Assembly: GCA_019359495.1 (NCBI GenBank)
Contig: JAHHHF010000070.1
Span: 1 to 64,000 of the forward strand
DNA length: 64,000 nt
Source: Goleter apudmare HA4340-LM2
GTDB lineage: Bacteria; Cyanobacteriota; Cyanobacteriia; Cyanobacteriales; Nostocaceae
Direction: 5' to 3'
This document shows positions 9,239 to 18,431 of the stretch, piece by piece. Both the position numbers and the translations under genes were made by a program. Numbering within the stretch: position 1 is the stretch's first letter; every line of letters starts with the position of its first letter. Under the pieces are notes generated by a model. The model worked only from the letters and a program-made list of their open reading frames with translations. It was not told where the DNA came from and searched no databases.

Positions 9239-10564
9239 ATGTCATCTACAAAAAGTTTATTAATTCGTCGTGCTAGTATAATTCTACCTAATGGTGAATT
9301 GATGGTTGGGGATTTGCTGACACGCGATCGCCAAATAGCCGAAGTTGCACCAGAAATTTTCACTACTACACCTACCCTAGAGATAGACGCGCAAGGGTTA
9401 ACTTTGTTGCCAGGGGTCATTGATCCACAAGTACATTTCCGCGAACCAGGACTAGAACATAAAGAAGATTTGTCTACAGCCAGCCGTGCTTGTGCCAAAG
9501 GAGGTGTAACCTCTTTTCTGGAAATGCCGAACACACGCCCTTTGACAACTACCCAGCAAGCTTTAGACGATAAGTTACAGCGTGCTGCCACCAAGTCCCT
9601 AGTTAATTATGGCTTTTTTATTGGCGCAACAGCAGAGAGTTTACCAGATTTGCTCACAGCCCAGCCGACGCCGGGCATTAAGATTTTCATGGGGTCAATG
9701 CATGGTCAGTTGCTGGTTGACCAAGAAGCCCTACTAGAAACTATTTTTGCTCAAGGAGAACGCCTAATTGCCGTTCACGCAGAAGACCAAGCCAGAATTA
9801 ACCAACGGCGACAGGAATTTGCCAATATTCATGATCCCGCAGTGCATTCACAAATACAAGATAATCAAGCGGCACTGTTAGCAACTCAACTAGCTTTAAA
9901 ACTTTCTCGCAAATACCAACGGCGGCTGCACATTTTGCATATGTCAACTGCCGAAGAAGCCGACTTACTGCGACAAGATAAACCCAGCTGGGTAACAGCA
10001 GAGGTGACACCACAGCATTTGTTGCTAAATACCAGTGCCTATGAAAAGATTGGTACTTTGGCACAGATGAATCCACCTTTGCGATCTCCCCAAGATAATG
10101 AAGTTCTGTGGCAAGCTTTGCGCGATGGTGTGATTGATTTTATCGCCACAGATCACGCACCCCATACTTTAGCAGAAAAAGCTCAACCATACCCCAATAG
10201 CCCCTCCGGAATGCCTGGGGTGGAAACTTCCCTGGCTTTGATGTTAACGGCAGCAATGCAGGGTAAGTGTACAGTAGCCCAAGTAGCTCATTGGATGTCC
10301 AAGGCGGTAGCTGTTGCCTATGGTATCCCGAATAAGGGAGCGATCGCGCCTGGTTATGATGCGGATTTAGTGCTTGTAGATTTAAACACTTATCACCCGG
10401 TTCTCAGGGAAGAATTGTTTACCAAGTGTGGTTGGAGTCCTTTTGAAGGCTGGAACCTCACTGGATGGGCTGTCAAAACTATTGTTGGCGGTGAAATTGT
10501 TTACGATCAGGGTCAGATCAACGAATCAGTCAGGGGACAGGCTTTAAATTTTTACAGGGAATGA
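9239..10564 (+). CDS. pyrC: Dihydroorotase (class I type) with altered first metal ligand
   Basis: Amidohydrolase of 441 residues related to class I dihydroorotase, which closes carbamoyl-aspartate to dihydroorotate in pyrimidine synthesis. Family signatures are DPQVHFREPG (63-72), EMPNTRPLTT, IKIFMGS, AVHAEDQARI, LHILHMSTAEEADLL and DFIATDHAPH. The usual ligand motif DxHVHxRxPG reads DPQVHF here: Q64 replaces the first metal-binding His while H66 remains. The later His residues and the catalytic Asp of ATDHAPH are present. It may still work with a modified metal site, or it may be a non-catalytic homologue of the kind known as partners of aspartate transcarbamoylase. It is monocistronic, followed by a strong 43-bp palindrome. 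Confidence 0.85.
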   Translation: MSSTKSLLIRRASIILPNGELMVGDLLTRDRQIAEVAPEIFTTTPTLEIDAQGLTLLPGVIDPQVHFREPGLEHKEDLSTASRACAKGGVTSFLEMPNTRPLTTTQQALDDKLQRAATKSLVNYGFFIGATAESLPDLLTAQPTPGIKIFMGSMHGQLLVDQEALLETIFAQGERLIAVHAEDQARINQRRQEFANIHDPAVHSQIQDNQAALLATQLALKLSRKYQRRLHILHMSTAEEADLLRQDKPSWVTAEVTPQHLLLNTSAYEKIGTLAQMNPPLRSPQDNEVLWQALRDGVIDFIATDHAPHTLAEKAQPYPNSPSGMPGVETSLALMLTAAMQGKCTVAQVAHWMSKAVAVAYGIPNKGAIAPGYDADLVLVDLNTYHPVLREELFTKCGWSPFEGWNLTGWAVKTIVGGEIVYDQGQINESVRGQALNFYRE

Positions 10565-10595
10565 CCCGTGACCAATGACAACATTCTTCCCTAAG

Positions 10596-10638
10596 AATAT
10601 CGTATAAATACAGAATGTAGTCGTATTTATACGATATT
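10596..10638. repeat. 43-bp palindrome (perfect 16-bp inverted repeat)
   Basis: AATATCGTATAAATAC at 10596-10611 is perfectly inverted at 10623-10638, with an 11-base loop (10612-10622). It starts 31 bases after the dihydroorotase-like stop. It could end that transcript as a hairpin, but no run of T follows on either strand, so an operator or mobile-repeat origin is also possible. Confidence 0.75.
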
Positions 10639-11640
10639 GATACTTGCGCTGAAAATCTAATTTCAGTAATATCTACATTTACAATATAAGAATATATTTT
10701 CCCTAGAAGTTAAAGAACTTAACTTTACTAACTAATTCATGGGGATCAGTATTATAGATATTGACCTTAAACCTAGTATAGGCATACAAAGTAACGCCTT
10801 AAGTTAAACAACTTATACAAATAATGATATTGATTTAACATTTACTAACTAGCTATGGGTATTTAAGGATATTCACCTTTTTATTTAAACCATTTATCTA
10901 AAATTAACTAGGTTAAACTCAGCGAAGCAAGTTATGTAAAAACTCTGTTTTCAAATAAATAAAGTTTATATATGCTAGGTACATAAATTAATAAAATTTG
11001 TTTTTTCAATGCCGATTACTTGCTGTTTCTAGGACTTTTATGCCGAAAAGCAGATTATTGTTGAGCAAAATCAAGCAAGAAGCAACAGATAATCAAAAAT
11101 ACCCAAAATCAATTTACCAAAATCATTGAGGGGAGAATCCAATAAAAACGCAGTGTCAGAAAACTAACAACCTTTACTTATGCATAAAGAGTAACTGATA
11201 TTGACTGCGACTAATATTTCCAGCTAATGCAGGTATTAAAAATCTAGCACCTTGCTAAATTTTACTTGCAAGAAAATCGCATGATTTTAGGTGCTTTTAC
11301 TCAACTGAGCGTCTATCTGCTAGTAATTGCTTATCTCAGCAATGAAGCTAGTAGATAACAATTTAGTGTACATTTTTTCAAAAATTTTTCATTATTCTGG
11401 GGATAAGAGAGCAATGATTACTAATCACTTTAACGAAGACGAGCGCGGTAGCGGTAGATAGAACCAGTCTCAACACAGTTCAATTAAACTCCGAATTAAA
11501 TTCGGGATTAAAGCTAAAACCTGTTAAAACTTAGATATTGCACTAGCTAAAATAGTATATTTTACGCACCTTTGCCTAAAAACCTAATTTTCATGCAAGT
11601 GCGATGTCTAATGCTACTCCGATCAACGCGAGGAATTTGT
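10639..11640. other. Long gene-free AT-rich stretch
   Basis: About 1 kb without a plausible reading frame on either strand. One small perfect palindrome, CCGAATT-A-AATTCGG, lies near 11490-11504. No tRNA, tmRNA, RNase P or SRP RNA signature was recognised. Together with the structured block that follows, it is the longest gene-free stretch in the window. Confidence 0.5.
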
Positions 11641-11770
11641 TTTGATCCGGAGCAGACTACCCGGTACTAAAAATGCAGAGATAGCTAACTGCATCCACAG
11701 TGCATCAGGGTAGCTCCCCTACCTAATTGAGAATACTGCAATATCTGAGTTAAAACGGGTTAAAAACCCT
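11641..11770 (+). ncRNA. Candidate structured RNA element with alternative pairings
   Basis: On the plus strand GGAG (649-652) and CTACCC (657-662; all numbers here +11000) pair with GGGTAG (708-713) and CTCC (714-717). They enclose an inner hairpin ATGCAG (673-678)/CTGCAT (689-694). The same GGTAG (709-713) can instead pair with CTACC at 719-723. A further GGGTT-AAA-AACCC hairpin lies at about 757-769. Mutually exclusive stems followed by another hairpin resemble an attenuator or switch, but no known riboswitch core was recognised. The element lies 3' of a truncated pyrE on the other strand. The RNA assignment is an inference from pairing only. Confidence 0.3.
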
Positions 11771-11842
11771 GTCTAGCAAGCTGGAGTTTACAGTAGCTCT
11801 GAACAGGAAATTTGTTTTGAACTGAACGCCTTAGAGCATTAT

Positions 11843-12217
11843 CTAACTAACCCTAAAAGCTAAAAACTGTTCTTCATTAATTCGTCCAGCTTGATAGAGT
11901 GTTACTATAATTTCCGAAACTGTTAACACTGAATGACCACAATAGCCATTTTCTTTTAATCTGTCTTTTACTCCCTGTTCATGGTCAATCAGTACCACAA
12001 TATCATTCACTTTTAAGCCTACAGATTTTAATTTTTCCGCACCTTCAATAGCACTTTTGCCACTAATCAAAATATCGTCAACCACAACAACTATTTCACC
12101 AGCCGAGAAATTACCCTCAATTAACCTACGAGTTCCGTGTGCTTTGACTTCTTTACGAGGAAAAATCATTGGACATTGAAGCCGTAAAGCTAAACCAGTA
12201 GCAGTAGGTAGGGAACA
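11843..12217 (-). pseudogene. pyrE: Truncated orotate phosphoribosyltransferase (C-terminal half)
   Basis: The frame reads from about 12217 as CSLPTATGLALRLQCP, then MIFPRKEVKAHGT, the PRPP-binding loop VVVVDDILISGKSA and a normal OPRT C-terminus (IDHEQGVKDRLKENGY). This matches the second half of orotate phosphoribosyltransferase, also found as the C-terminal domain of PyrF-PyrE fusions. The first half, including the substrate-binding Lys region, is missing: upstream of CSLPTAT the frame is unrelated. The internal ATG at 12169 would give 108 residues. The intact 3' part suggests recent truncation. It is most likely non-functional; a stand-alone PRPP-binding stub is the alternative. Confidence 0.7.
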
Positions 12218-12372
12218 TAAATGATAAGCTCTGATTGCGTAAAATAGCAGTAATTAATTTATCGTAAAAGTTCATAATTGGTAAGAAAATTAGCAGTGAA
12301 TAAAGAGTTGATAAACTTGTTCAAATGTGAGTTTTAATTCTCAAAAACAAAATCACTTTTATTGATAGATAT

Positions 12373-13095
12373 TCACAATCCTGCAAACCATTCATAACCT
12401 TGATCCTCCCAGTACCCTTGAAAAGGTGATAAATAGCTAGTCAGTGTAATTTTAGTTACCCACTTACTCTGTTTATAACCGAGTTTAATTGGCGAAGCTA
12501 AACGTAATGGCGCACCATTATCAACAGGTAAAGGTTCTCTATTTTTCTGATAAGCTAATAAGGTTTGAGGATGTAACGCTGAAGCAATATCCCAGCTTTC
12601 ATAGTAGCCATCAGCTGATTTAAAGTAAGCATATTGGACATTAGTTTTAGGTTGAGCAAGAGCAATAATTTCTTGTAGACGTACACCACCCCATTGCACG
12701 ATCGCCGCCCATCCTTCTACACAAACATGACGAATAATCATCGAAGTTAGAGGCAAAGCTTGAATTTCTGCCATAGTGAGGCTAAGGGGATTATTGACTT
12801 CACCGTCAACAATTAAACGATAATTTTCTTGGTCAATAATTGGAGTATTCCTGAAGCTATTAATTATCAATGCCTCTGGTTGAATTTCATTCAGCGCAAA
12901 TTCTGGTACAGGATTTTGGGGATTAAATATTAAGGCTTCTACCTTTTGATTAATTGGTTGAGAAAGTGTACCAACAATATCTTCAAAAGCAGGCGTACCA
13001 CAGCTACCAAGTAGTATGCTAACACCGGATAATCCAGAGATTTGGAAAAATCGCCGCCGGGTAAATTGGGGTTGATGAGGATAAATTAAGCTCAT
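12373..13095 (-). CDS. Tat-exported molybdopterin-dependent oxidoreductase (sulfite-oxidase/MsrP fold)
   Basis: Protein of 240 residues. The N-terminus has a twin-arginine signal (TRRRFFQIS, about 12-20), then a hydrophobic stretch ending in LLGSC, a lipobox-like site, so it may be a Tat-exported lipoprotein. The body is the oxidoreductase molybdopterin-binding domain. The likely Mo-ligand Cys is in RHVCVEGWAAI (about residue 123), followed by WGGVRL and a GAPLRLASP cofactor motif. There is no dimerisation (Mo-co_dimer) domain, as in MsrP/YedY. The adjacent upstream gene is a four-helix cytochrome b, its probable electron partner. Substrate is unknown: methionine sulfoxide, sulfite or another oxo compound. 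Confidence 0.88.
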   Translation of the reverse strand: MSLIYPHQPQFTRRRFFQISGLSGVSILLGSCGTPAFEDIVGTLSQPINQKVEALIFNPQNPVPEFALNEIQPEALIINSFRNTPIIDQENYRLIVDGEVNNPLSLTMAEIQALPLTSMIIRHVCVEGWAAIVQWGGVRLQEIIALAQPKTNVQYAYFKSADGYYESWDIASALHPQTLLAYQKNREPLPVDNGAPLRLASPIKLGYKQSKWVTKITLTSYLSPFQGYWEDQGYEWFAGL

Positions 13096-13123
13096 GTTTA
13101 TTGTAATTTTTTATTTGTTTTTT

Positions 13124-13723
13124 TTACCAAAACATCGATTCTGTAAGTTGTTCACCTCCAGCTTTTCGCCCCAATAGCCAGTGAATAACTACAAATAAAA
13201 CTACCATTGGGACTGAAGTAAAATGAACAATTCGTAATGCTTGCCAACTACCAAAAATATCTATAATCCAAGGAAATTGAGCAGGTTTATACATGCCTAT
13301 ACCTGTAAGTAAAGCTAGCAGCAAAATAGGAATAATGCCTGTATAAACAATCCGATGCCAAGCATAAATTAGCCGTTTAGAATTCTGAGTTTTTTGTAAT
13401 GCTTTGAGGTCATTAGTACCAACAAATTTATGTCGCCAACGGCGGGTAATTAAAATATAAAATCCATACCATAACAGATTGATTGAAAATAACCACATTC
13501 CGAGAAAATGCCAATGTCTCCCACCTGCAAGCCAACCTCCTAAGGTAAATATGGGTGGAACATGTATACCTGCACGTCCTCCAAACACAGGGTTAGCGTT
13601 ATAAATTTGTAATCCACTGGTAAGCATAATAAACAAGCTAATAATATTACCAGTGTGGAAAATCTTCGCACCAATGGCTTGAGTTAGTAACTTGCGTTTT
13701 TGAGTAGATAGACTGGGAATCAT
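13124..13723 (-). CDS. Cytochrome b561-like membrane protein, partner of Mo oxidoreductase
   Basis: Protein of 199 residues with four or five membrane segments (about 20-37, 68-93, 118-141, 163-187). Histidines suited to bind two b-type hemes occur in KIFHTGNIISL, RHWHFLGMW, YAWHRIVYTG and RIVHFTSV/VIHWLLG. It resembles the cytochrome b subunits of thiosulfate reductase or formate dehydrogenase. The 28-base gap to the downstream Mo oxidoreductase indicates one operon in which this subunit passes electrons between membrane quinone and the exported enzyme. The pair resembles MsrPQ in layout, though the cytochrome is not obviously MsrQ. Confidence 0.85.
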   Translation of the reverse strand: MIPSLSTQKRKLLTQAIGAKIFHTGNIISLFIMLTSGLQIYNANPVFGGRAGIHVPPIFTLGGWLAGGRHWHFLGMWLFSINLLWYGFYILITRRWRHKFVGTNDLKALQKTQNSKRLIYAWHRIVYTGIIPILLLALLTGIGMYKPAQFPWIIDIFGSWQALRIVHFTSVPMVVLFVVIHWLLGRKAGGEQLTESMFW

Positions 13724-13880
13724 AGGAATGGCAAATAGGTAATAGGGAATAGATATTCAATCAATTATTTGGGGTTATTGACCAATCAAAAATGACAAAT
13801 AAAAAAAACTTACTATCTCTATCCTACAATTCGGTAGAAACTCTTGCATAGGATGCGTTATGACTGAGGTAATTTAAGAT

Positions 13881-14588
13881 TCAGAGAGCCTGAAAGTCCT
13901 GAGCTTTGGTTTTATGCCTTTGATATTCAATCCGCACTTGCTTAATGTTGATTTGCTCAGACTCTAAAAACGGGAGTTTTTCTACTGGCTGTAGTCCCAA
14001 ACTTTCCAACTGTTTGAGTTCCGAGTCTGATAATGGCCAAGGTGGGCCAGAGGGTTCAGCTTCTGTGTCCTGAACACGAGTAATCAACAAAAGTGTGCCA
14101 CCGGGAGCAACAAGGGAAGCAACTGAAGAGATCACAGAAGAACGCACATTCAAGGGCAAAGCTTGAATATTACGGCATTCAAAAACAAAGTCAAAGGCCA
14201 GATACCATTGTGAGGGAATTGTTAACAAATCTGCAACTAGATAGTTGACAGTTGAATTGGGAAATCTTTGCCTACACCAAGCGATCGCGCTGGGAGAAAT
14301 ATCAAAAGCAGTTACCTCAAATCCTAGATCAGCTAAAGCTTGTGCATCATCTCCCAAACCACAACCAATTACTAGCGCCTTTTGCTTTGAAGTAAACGGT
14401 TGATGATTCGTCAACCAATCTTGTAGATAAGGGTGAGGCGCTAACTTTGCCCAAGGAATTAGTGCTGCATCACCTTGAGCTTCGGCGTATAAAACTTCAA
14501 ACCATGCTGATGGTTCTGATCTTTGTACAGCTGCGGTAGCTAACTGTTTAACATGAAGTTGTAAATTTTCTTTTTGTTGTTCAAACAT
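13881..14588 (-). CDS. SAM-dependent methyltransferase (thiopurine methyltransferase-like)
   Basis: Class I methyltransferase of about 235 residues. The SAM-binding motif I is ALVIGCGLGDDAQALADLGF, followed by the acidic VTAFDISPSAIAWCR and the later motif FVFECRNIQALP. This arrangement resembles the TPMT family. I prefer the ATG at 14588 (MFEQQKENLQ) over a GTG 18 bases upstream, because the protein then starts where the helix begins. It lies immediately after ruvC, with only 3-21 bases between them, and is probably co-transcribed. The substrate is unknown. A role in detoxifying Se/Te/As compounds has been seen for relatives but is not shown here. Confidence 0.85.
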   Translation of the reverse strand: MFEQQKENLQLHVKQLATAAVQRSEPSAWFEVLYAEAQGDAALIPWAKLAPHPYLQDWLTNHQPFTSKQKALVIGCGLGDDAQALADLGFEVTAFDISPSAIAWCRQRFPNSTVNYLVADLLTIPSQWYLAFDFVFECRNIQALPLNVRSSVISSVASLVAPGGTLLLITRVQDTEAEPSGPPWPLSDSELKQLESLGLQPVEKLPFLESEQINIKQVRIEYQRHKTKAQDFQAL

Positions 14589-14609
14589 AAAACCTGAAAT
14601 TAGCACATC

Positions 14610-15101
14610 TTACACCTGAAACCACGCCGTCAACGCCACAGCTAAAGCGTCCGCCGCATCATCTGGACGGGGAATCTCATCTAAATCCAACTCCCGCGCC
14701 ACGGCCTCTTGGACTTCTCGCTTCTCGGCATTGCCATACCCTGTTAAGGCTTGTTTAATTTGAGCAGGAGTAAACTCTACATAAGGCAAATGACACTGGC
14801 CCAAAACTAACATGAGTACACCCCTCGCCTGTGCCACTAAGATGGTACTTGACATACGATAGAAGAACAGTTTCTCAATTGCCACCAAATCTGGTTGCAA
14901 CTCTTTCATCAAGGTGTGCAAATCATCGAACAAGGTACAGAGTCGTTCTCCCATTTCTGCATGAGCAGGCGTACTAATCACCCCAAAATCCAGCATACTG
15001 ACGCTTGTATCTTGTATCTTGTCTTGACTTTGTTTGCAGGTGATTAACCCAAATCCTAAAATCGCCAGTCCTGGATCTAATCCTAAAATTCTTTTTTCCA
15101 T
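14610..15101 (-). CDS. ruvC: Holliday junction resolvase RuvC
   Basis: Endonuclease of about 163 residues that resolves Holliday junctions made during recombination, working with RuvAB. The RNase-H fold begins with [15 protein letters not shown], whose Asp is the first catalytic residue. The second acidic residue is in LVAIEKLFF and the last pair in [12 protein letters not shown]. The ATG at 15101 gives the standard N-terminus MEKRILG; a GTG three codons upstream is also in frame. The downstream methyltransferase overlaps or abuts the stop. The window also carries recA, 21 kb away. Confidence 0.95.
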   Translation of the reverse strand: MEKRILGLDPGLAILGFGLITCKQSQDKIQDTSVSMLDFGVISTPAHAEMGERLCTLFDDLHTLMKELQPDLVAIEKLFFYRMSSTILVAQARGVLMLVLGQCHLPYVEFTPAQIKQALTGYGNAEKREVQEAVARELDLDEIPRPDDAADALAVALTAWFQV

Positions 15102-15273
15102 TAAATTCACTTTTCTTCTACTAGAATGTCATGCAACGGTCAATACTGGCAACTTTGAGGACTTGCTCATAGTCTAAAAGTATTAAAAAATGTAATGATT
15201 CCAGGCTTGGTGTTCAAACCAGGTATGTACATTTTCTGTTAATTATTGTTTGTACCACTGTTCTGAACCAGGT

Positions 15274-16647
15274 ATGTCAATCGGTTTTCTCAGACAAGCC
15301 TTAAACACACTGCAAAAGCAGTCGCGCAGCCGCACTTCCCATCGGGTTAACCAGTGGTTCAAATGGTTATCCCCTGGTCTATCGGTTAAACGTTGGCTGC
15401 TAATTAGTGTTGGGGGAGTAATCTTGGCGAGTTTGGGGTTAGCTATTTGGATTAAGCTGACCCCAATTTTTTGGGCGATAGAGTTGCTGAGAGGGTTTTT
15501 AGGAGTGATAGCTAATATCCTTCCCAACTATGTCAGCGGCCCTTTGGTGATTTTGTGTGGCTTGTTGATGCTACTTTGGGGGCAAACCCGCACTGTTGGC
15601 TCAATTACTAAGGTGCTCAGACCAGAAGGTGAAGAACAGGAACTCATTGATGTTTTACTAGCACACCGTCGATTGTACCGAGGGCCAAAAATAGTAGTCA
15701 TTGGCGGAGGGACGGGTCTTTCTACCTTACTGCGCGGACTGAAAACCTACAGCGCCAATATCACTGCTATTGTGACTGTAGCTGATGATGGCGGCTCTTC
15801 TGGCCGATTGCGCCAGGAATTTGGTGTACTACCACCAGGGGATATCCGGAACTGTTTGGCAGCACTAGCAGATGAAGAAAAGTTATTAACAGAATTGTTT
15901 CAATATCGCTTTCGGGCTGGGGACGGTTTAACTGGCCACAGTTTCGGTAATTTATTTTTAACGGCCATGAGTGATATTACTGGGGATTTAGAGCGAGCAG
16001 TGGCTGCTAGTTCTAAAGTCTTGGCTGTGCGGGGACAAGTTTTACCCGCTACTCTCAGTGATGTTCGTCTCTGGGCAGAATTGGCAGATGGTCGCCGAAT
16101 TGAAGGCGAGTCTAATATTCCCAAAGCTCAGGGTAGAATTATCAAAGTTGGCTGTATTCCGGCGAATCCGCCAGCATTACCAGCAGCGATTAAGGCAATT
16201 AAAGAAGCTGATTACATCATCATTGGCCCCGGTAGCCTTTATACTAGTTTGATCCCTAATTTGTTAGTACCAGAAATTGCTGATGCGATCGCTCAAGCCG
16301 ACGCACTCCGCATTTATATCTGCAATATTATGACTCAACCCGGAGAAACTGAGGGTTACACTGTTGCTGACCACATCCGCGCTATTGACAAGGCTGCTGG
16401 TCATAGACAGTTATTTGATGCTGTACTAGTACATAAAAAATCCCCTTCGGCTAAATCATTAATCCGCTACGCTCAACAAAATTCTCATCCCGTGTTCTTA
16501 GATAGAGAAGCTGTCACTCTATTAGGGCGGCGGATTGTCCCCGCTAATGTTTTGTTTGAAGATGATACTGGTTGTGTGCGTCACAATCCCCAGAAATTAG
16601 CACGGGTCTTATTACGGTGGTACAGTGGAGCTCATCACATCAAATGA
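15274..16647 (+). CDS. YvcK/CofD-like gluconeogenesis factor with membrane anchor
   Basis: Protein of about 457 residues. The cyanobacterial N-terminal extension has two membrane segments (about 42-62 and 80-105). The YvcK domain follows, with nucleotide-binding [17 protein letters not shown] (about 140-157), [23 protein letters not shown] and TGHSFGNLF. YvcK binds UDP-sugars and helps control cell envelope synthesis and carbon flow in Bacillus; the same role here is inference. The ATG at 15274 (MSIGFLRQ) is preferred to an in-frame TTG 24 bases upstream. Its stop overlaps the tsaE start by 4 bases (ATGA), so the two are translationally coupled. Confidence 0.9.
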   Translation: MSIGFLRQALNTLQKQSRSRTSHRVNQWFKWLSPGLSVKRWLLISVGGVILASLGLAIWIKLTPIFWAIELLRGFLGVIANILPNYVSGPLVILCGLLMLLWGQTRTVGSITKVLRPEGEEQELIDVLLAHRRLYRGPKIVVIGGGTGLSTLLRGLKTYSANITAIVTVADDGGSSGRLRQEFGVLPPGDIRNCLAALADEEKLLTELFQYRFRAGDGLTGHSFGNLFLTAMSDITGDLERAVAASSKVLAVRGQVLPATLSDVRLWAELADGRRIEGESNIPKAQGRIIKVGCIPANPPALPAAIKAIKEADYIIIGPGSLYTSLIPNLLVPEIADAIAQADALRIYICNIMTQPGETEGYTVADHIRAIDKAAGHRQLFDAVLVHKKSPSAKSLIRYAQQNSHPVFLDREAVTLLGRRIVPANVLFEDDTGCVRHNPQKLARVLLRWYSGAHHIK

Positions 16648-17078
16648 AAATTGTGCTCGCAGACACAGAGGCGACCCTAAATTTGGGGATAACTTTTGGT
16701 AAAAACCTACCCGCCGGTACTATAATTCTGCTCGAAGGTGATTTAGGTGCTGGCAAAACTACCCTGGTACAAGGTATTGGGAAGGGTTTGGGAATCACGG
16801 AACCGATTGTGAGTCCAACTTTTACCCTAATTAATGAGTACACACAAGGACGCCTCCCCCTTTACCACTTGGATTTATATCGTTTAGAACCACAAGAAGT
16901 TGCTGCCTTAAACTTAGAAACCTATTGGGAAGGAAAAGAAGTGACACCAGGAATTGTGGCTATTGAGTGGGCAGAGCGATTACCCTACAAGCCCATTAGT
17001 TATCTGAGCGTATATTTGCTTTATGGTAATAATGGCGATCGTCAGGCTCAAATTATCCCCATCAATTGCGCTATGTAA
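16644..17078 (+). CDS. tsaE: tRNA threonylcarbamoyladenosine biosynthesis ATPase TsaE
   Basis: Protein of 144 residues. The Walker A loop is [13 protein letters not shown], followed by [10 protein letters not shown] and HLDLYRL, then [10 protein letters not shown], which are the TsaE/YjeE signatures. TsaE is the ATPase that drives turnover of the TsaBD complex making t6A37 in ANN-decoding tRNAs. The start is the ATG at 16644, which overlaps the YvcK-like stop; a longer frame from 16572 lies inside the upstream gene and is not credible. Length is typical of the family. Confidence 0.93.
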   Translation: MKIVLADTEATLNLGITFGKNLPAGTIILLEGDLGAGKTTLVQGIGKGLGITEPIVSPTFTLINEYTQGRLPLYHLDLYRLEPQEVAALNLETYWEGKEVTPGIVAIEWAERLPYKPISYLSVYLLYGNNGDRQAQIIPINCAM

Positions 17079-17155
17079 TTTAGTTAAACTTTGAGTCTCA
17101 GGTTTTTATGTAGTGCAAATGATATTTTGCAGCATTCTCAACTAGCCATATAATT

Positions 17156-18253
17156 ATGAATCTGCCACTTGCTCAACTACTTAAATGGTTAATACTGACG
17201 CTGCTGTTTCCAGCGATTTTTCTGAATACTTGGCTAGCATTTCGCTTGTTTCAATATTTCCAACCATTAATCACAATTCTGGTTTTAGCAACTTTGCTAG
17301 CATTTATTTTAAATTACCCTGTTGCAGGTTTAGAAAAAAGAGGAGTGCAACGTAATTATGCAGTAGCATTAGTATTTACATCAGCTTCAGTGATATTAAT
17401 TGCCTTGGGTGTTATTTTATTACCCATTATTTTAGAGCAATTTAACGAGATGGCGAAACTACTGCCTCAATGGATTGACTCTAGTGAGCAAAAACTCCAA
17501 ATTCTCAATGATTGGGCTTTTGGTCAGCGATTAACAGTTAATTTAGGTCAGCTATTAACTCAAATAACAAATCGCTTACCTGATGAGTTGGAGTTTCTTT
17601 CAGATAAGCTTTTAAGTATTATTATAGACACCATTGATAGTATTTCTGAAGGTTTAGTGACTATAGTATTGACTTTTTACTTTTTATTAGACGGGCCAAG
17701 AATTTGGGAAATAATTTTTAAAAAGCTGCCGTGGAGTGTTAGTCAGAAGATAAGTAAGTCGATTCAGCAAAACTTCCAAAATTACTTGATTGGTCAAGTA
17801 AGTTTAGCTTTGCTCATGGGCTTTTCGCAAACATTAATGTTTTTCGCTTTCCAAATTCAATTTGCTTTACTCTTTGGGTTGGGAGTGGGGGTGATGAGCT
17901 TAATTCCTTTTGGTGATGTGCTGAGTTTGGTAATTATCACTTTAATCTTAGCAACCCATGATTTTTGGCTAGCAGTAAAAGTTTTAGTAGTAGCTATTGT
18001 AATTGATCAGTTAATTGATCAGGCGATCGCACCTCGTCTTTTAGGTAAGTTTACAGGCATTAGACCAATATGGGTGATTATTTCTCTGCTCATAGGAACC
18101 TACAGTGCTGGGTTATTAGGTTTGCTAATTGCTGTACCTGTGGCTGGTTTTATTAAAGATGTGCTGGAGGGTTTTGCTTCTCTATCTGAAGATTCTGACA
18201 ACCCTACTTTGGAGTTAACAGAATTGTTGACAGAGGAGTCAGCATCGCAATAA
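17156..18253 (+). CDS. AI-2E family transporter (PerM-like permease)
   Basis: Membrane protein of 365 residues with about eight segments and the usual N-terminal pair (10-60), a long amphipathic linker (about 95-150) and a C-terminal helical bundle. The family mark GVMSLIPFGDVLSLV and the DQAIAPRLLGKFTGIRP motif are present. Members export small molecules or act as Na+(Li+)/H+ antiporters; substrate cannot be read here, and AI-2 export is shown for only one member. The C-terminal tail is acidic and Ser/Glu-rich. It ends against clpC with a shared convergent hairpin. Confidence 0.9.
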   Translation: MNLPLAQLLKWLILTLLFPAIFLNTWLAFRLFQYFQPLITILVLATLLAFILNYPVAGLEKRGVQRNYAVALVFTSASVILIALGVILLPIILEQFNEMAKLLPQWIDSSEQKLQILNDWAFGQRLTVNLGQLLTQITNRLPDELEFLSDKLLSIIIDTIDSISEGLVTIVLTFYFLLDGPRIWEIIFKKLPWSVSQKISKSIQQNFQNYLIGQVSLALLMGFSQTLMFFAFQIQFALLFGLGVGVMSLIPFGDVLSLVIITLILATHDFWLAVKVLVVAIVIDQLIDQAIAPRLLGKFTGIRPIWVIISLLIGTYSAGLLGLLIAVPVAGFIKDVLEGFASLSEDSDNPTLELTELLTEESASQ

Positions 18254-18279
18254 TTCCTCCTGATTTGGCAAAGTTGCAT

Positions 18280-18309
18280 AAAAAAATACCCTAGTAGAAA
18301 TACTAGGGT
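18280..18309 (-). terminator. Rho-independent terminator of clpC
   Basis: ACCCTAGTA (18288-18296), GAAA loop and TACTAGGGT (18301-18309) form a perfect 9-bp stem. Read on the minus strand it is followed by ATTTTTT, so it best fits the 3' end of clpC. It may also fold in the convergent permease transcript. Confidence 0.8.
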
Positions 18310-18431
18310 TGAAAATATGTGATACCATTTCACATTGTGTTTGCTAGTGATTCTCCTCTCTTACAACCCTGCTTTAGGCAGGAAATGGAAAAGATTTCAA
18401 ATTTTACAGCAATACTGACATGGTATAAATA

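Noticed and set aside
16572-16643. Longer start for tsaE (GTG at 16572)
   Set aside because: The added residues lie inside the YvcK-like gene; the ATG at 16644 with ATGA coupling is the natural start.
15274-16647. Membrane segments in the YvcK-like protein as a sign of fusion error
   Set aside because: The N-terminal membrane extension is common in cyanobacterial members, so it is not odd.
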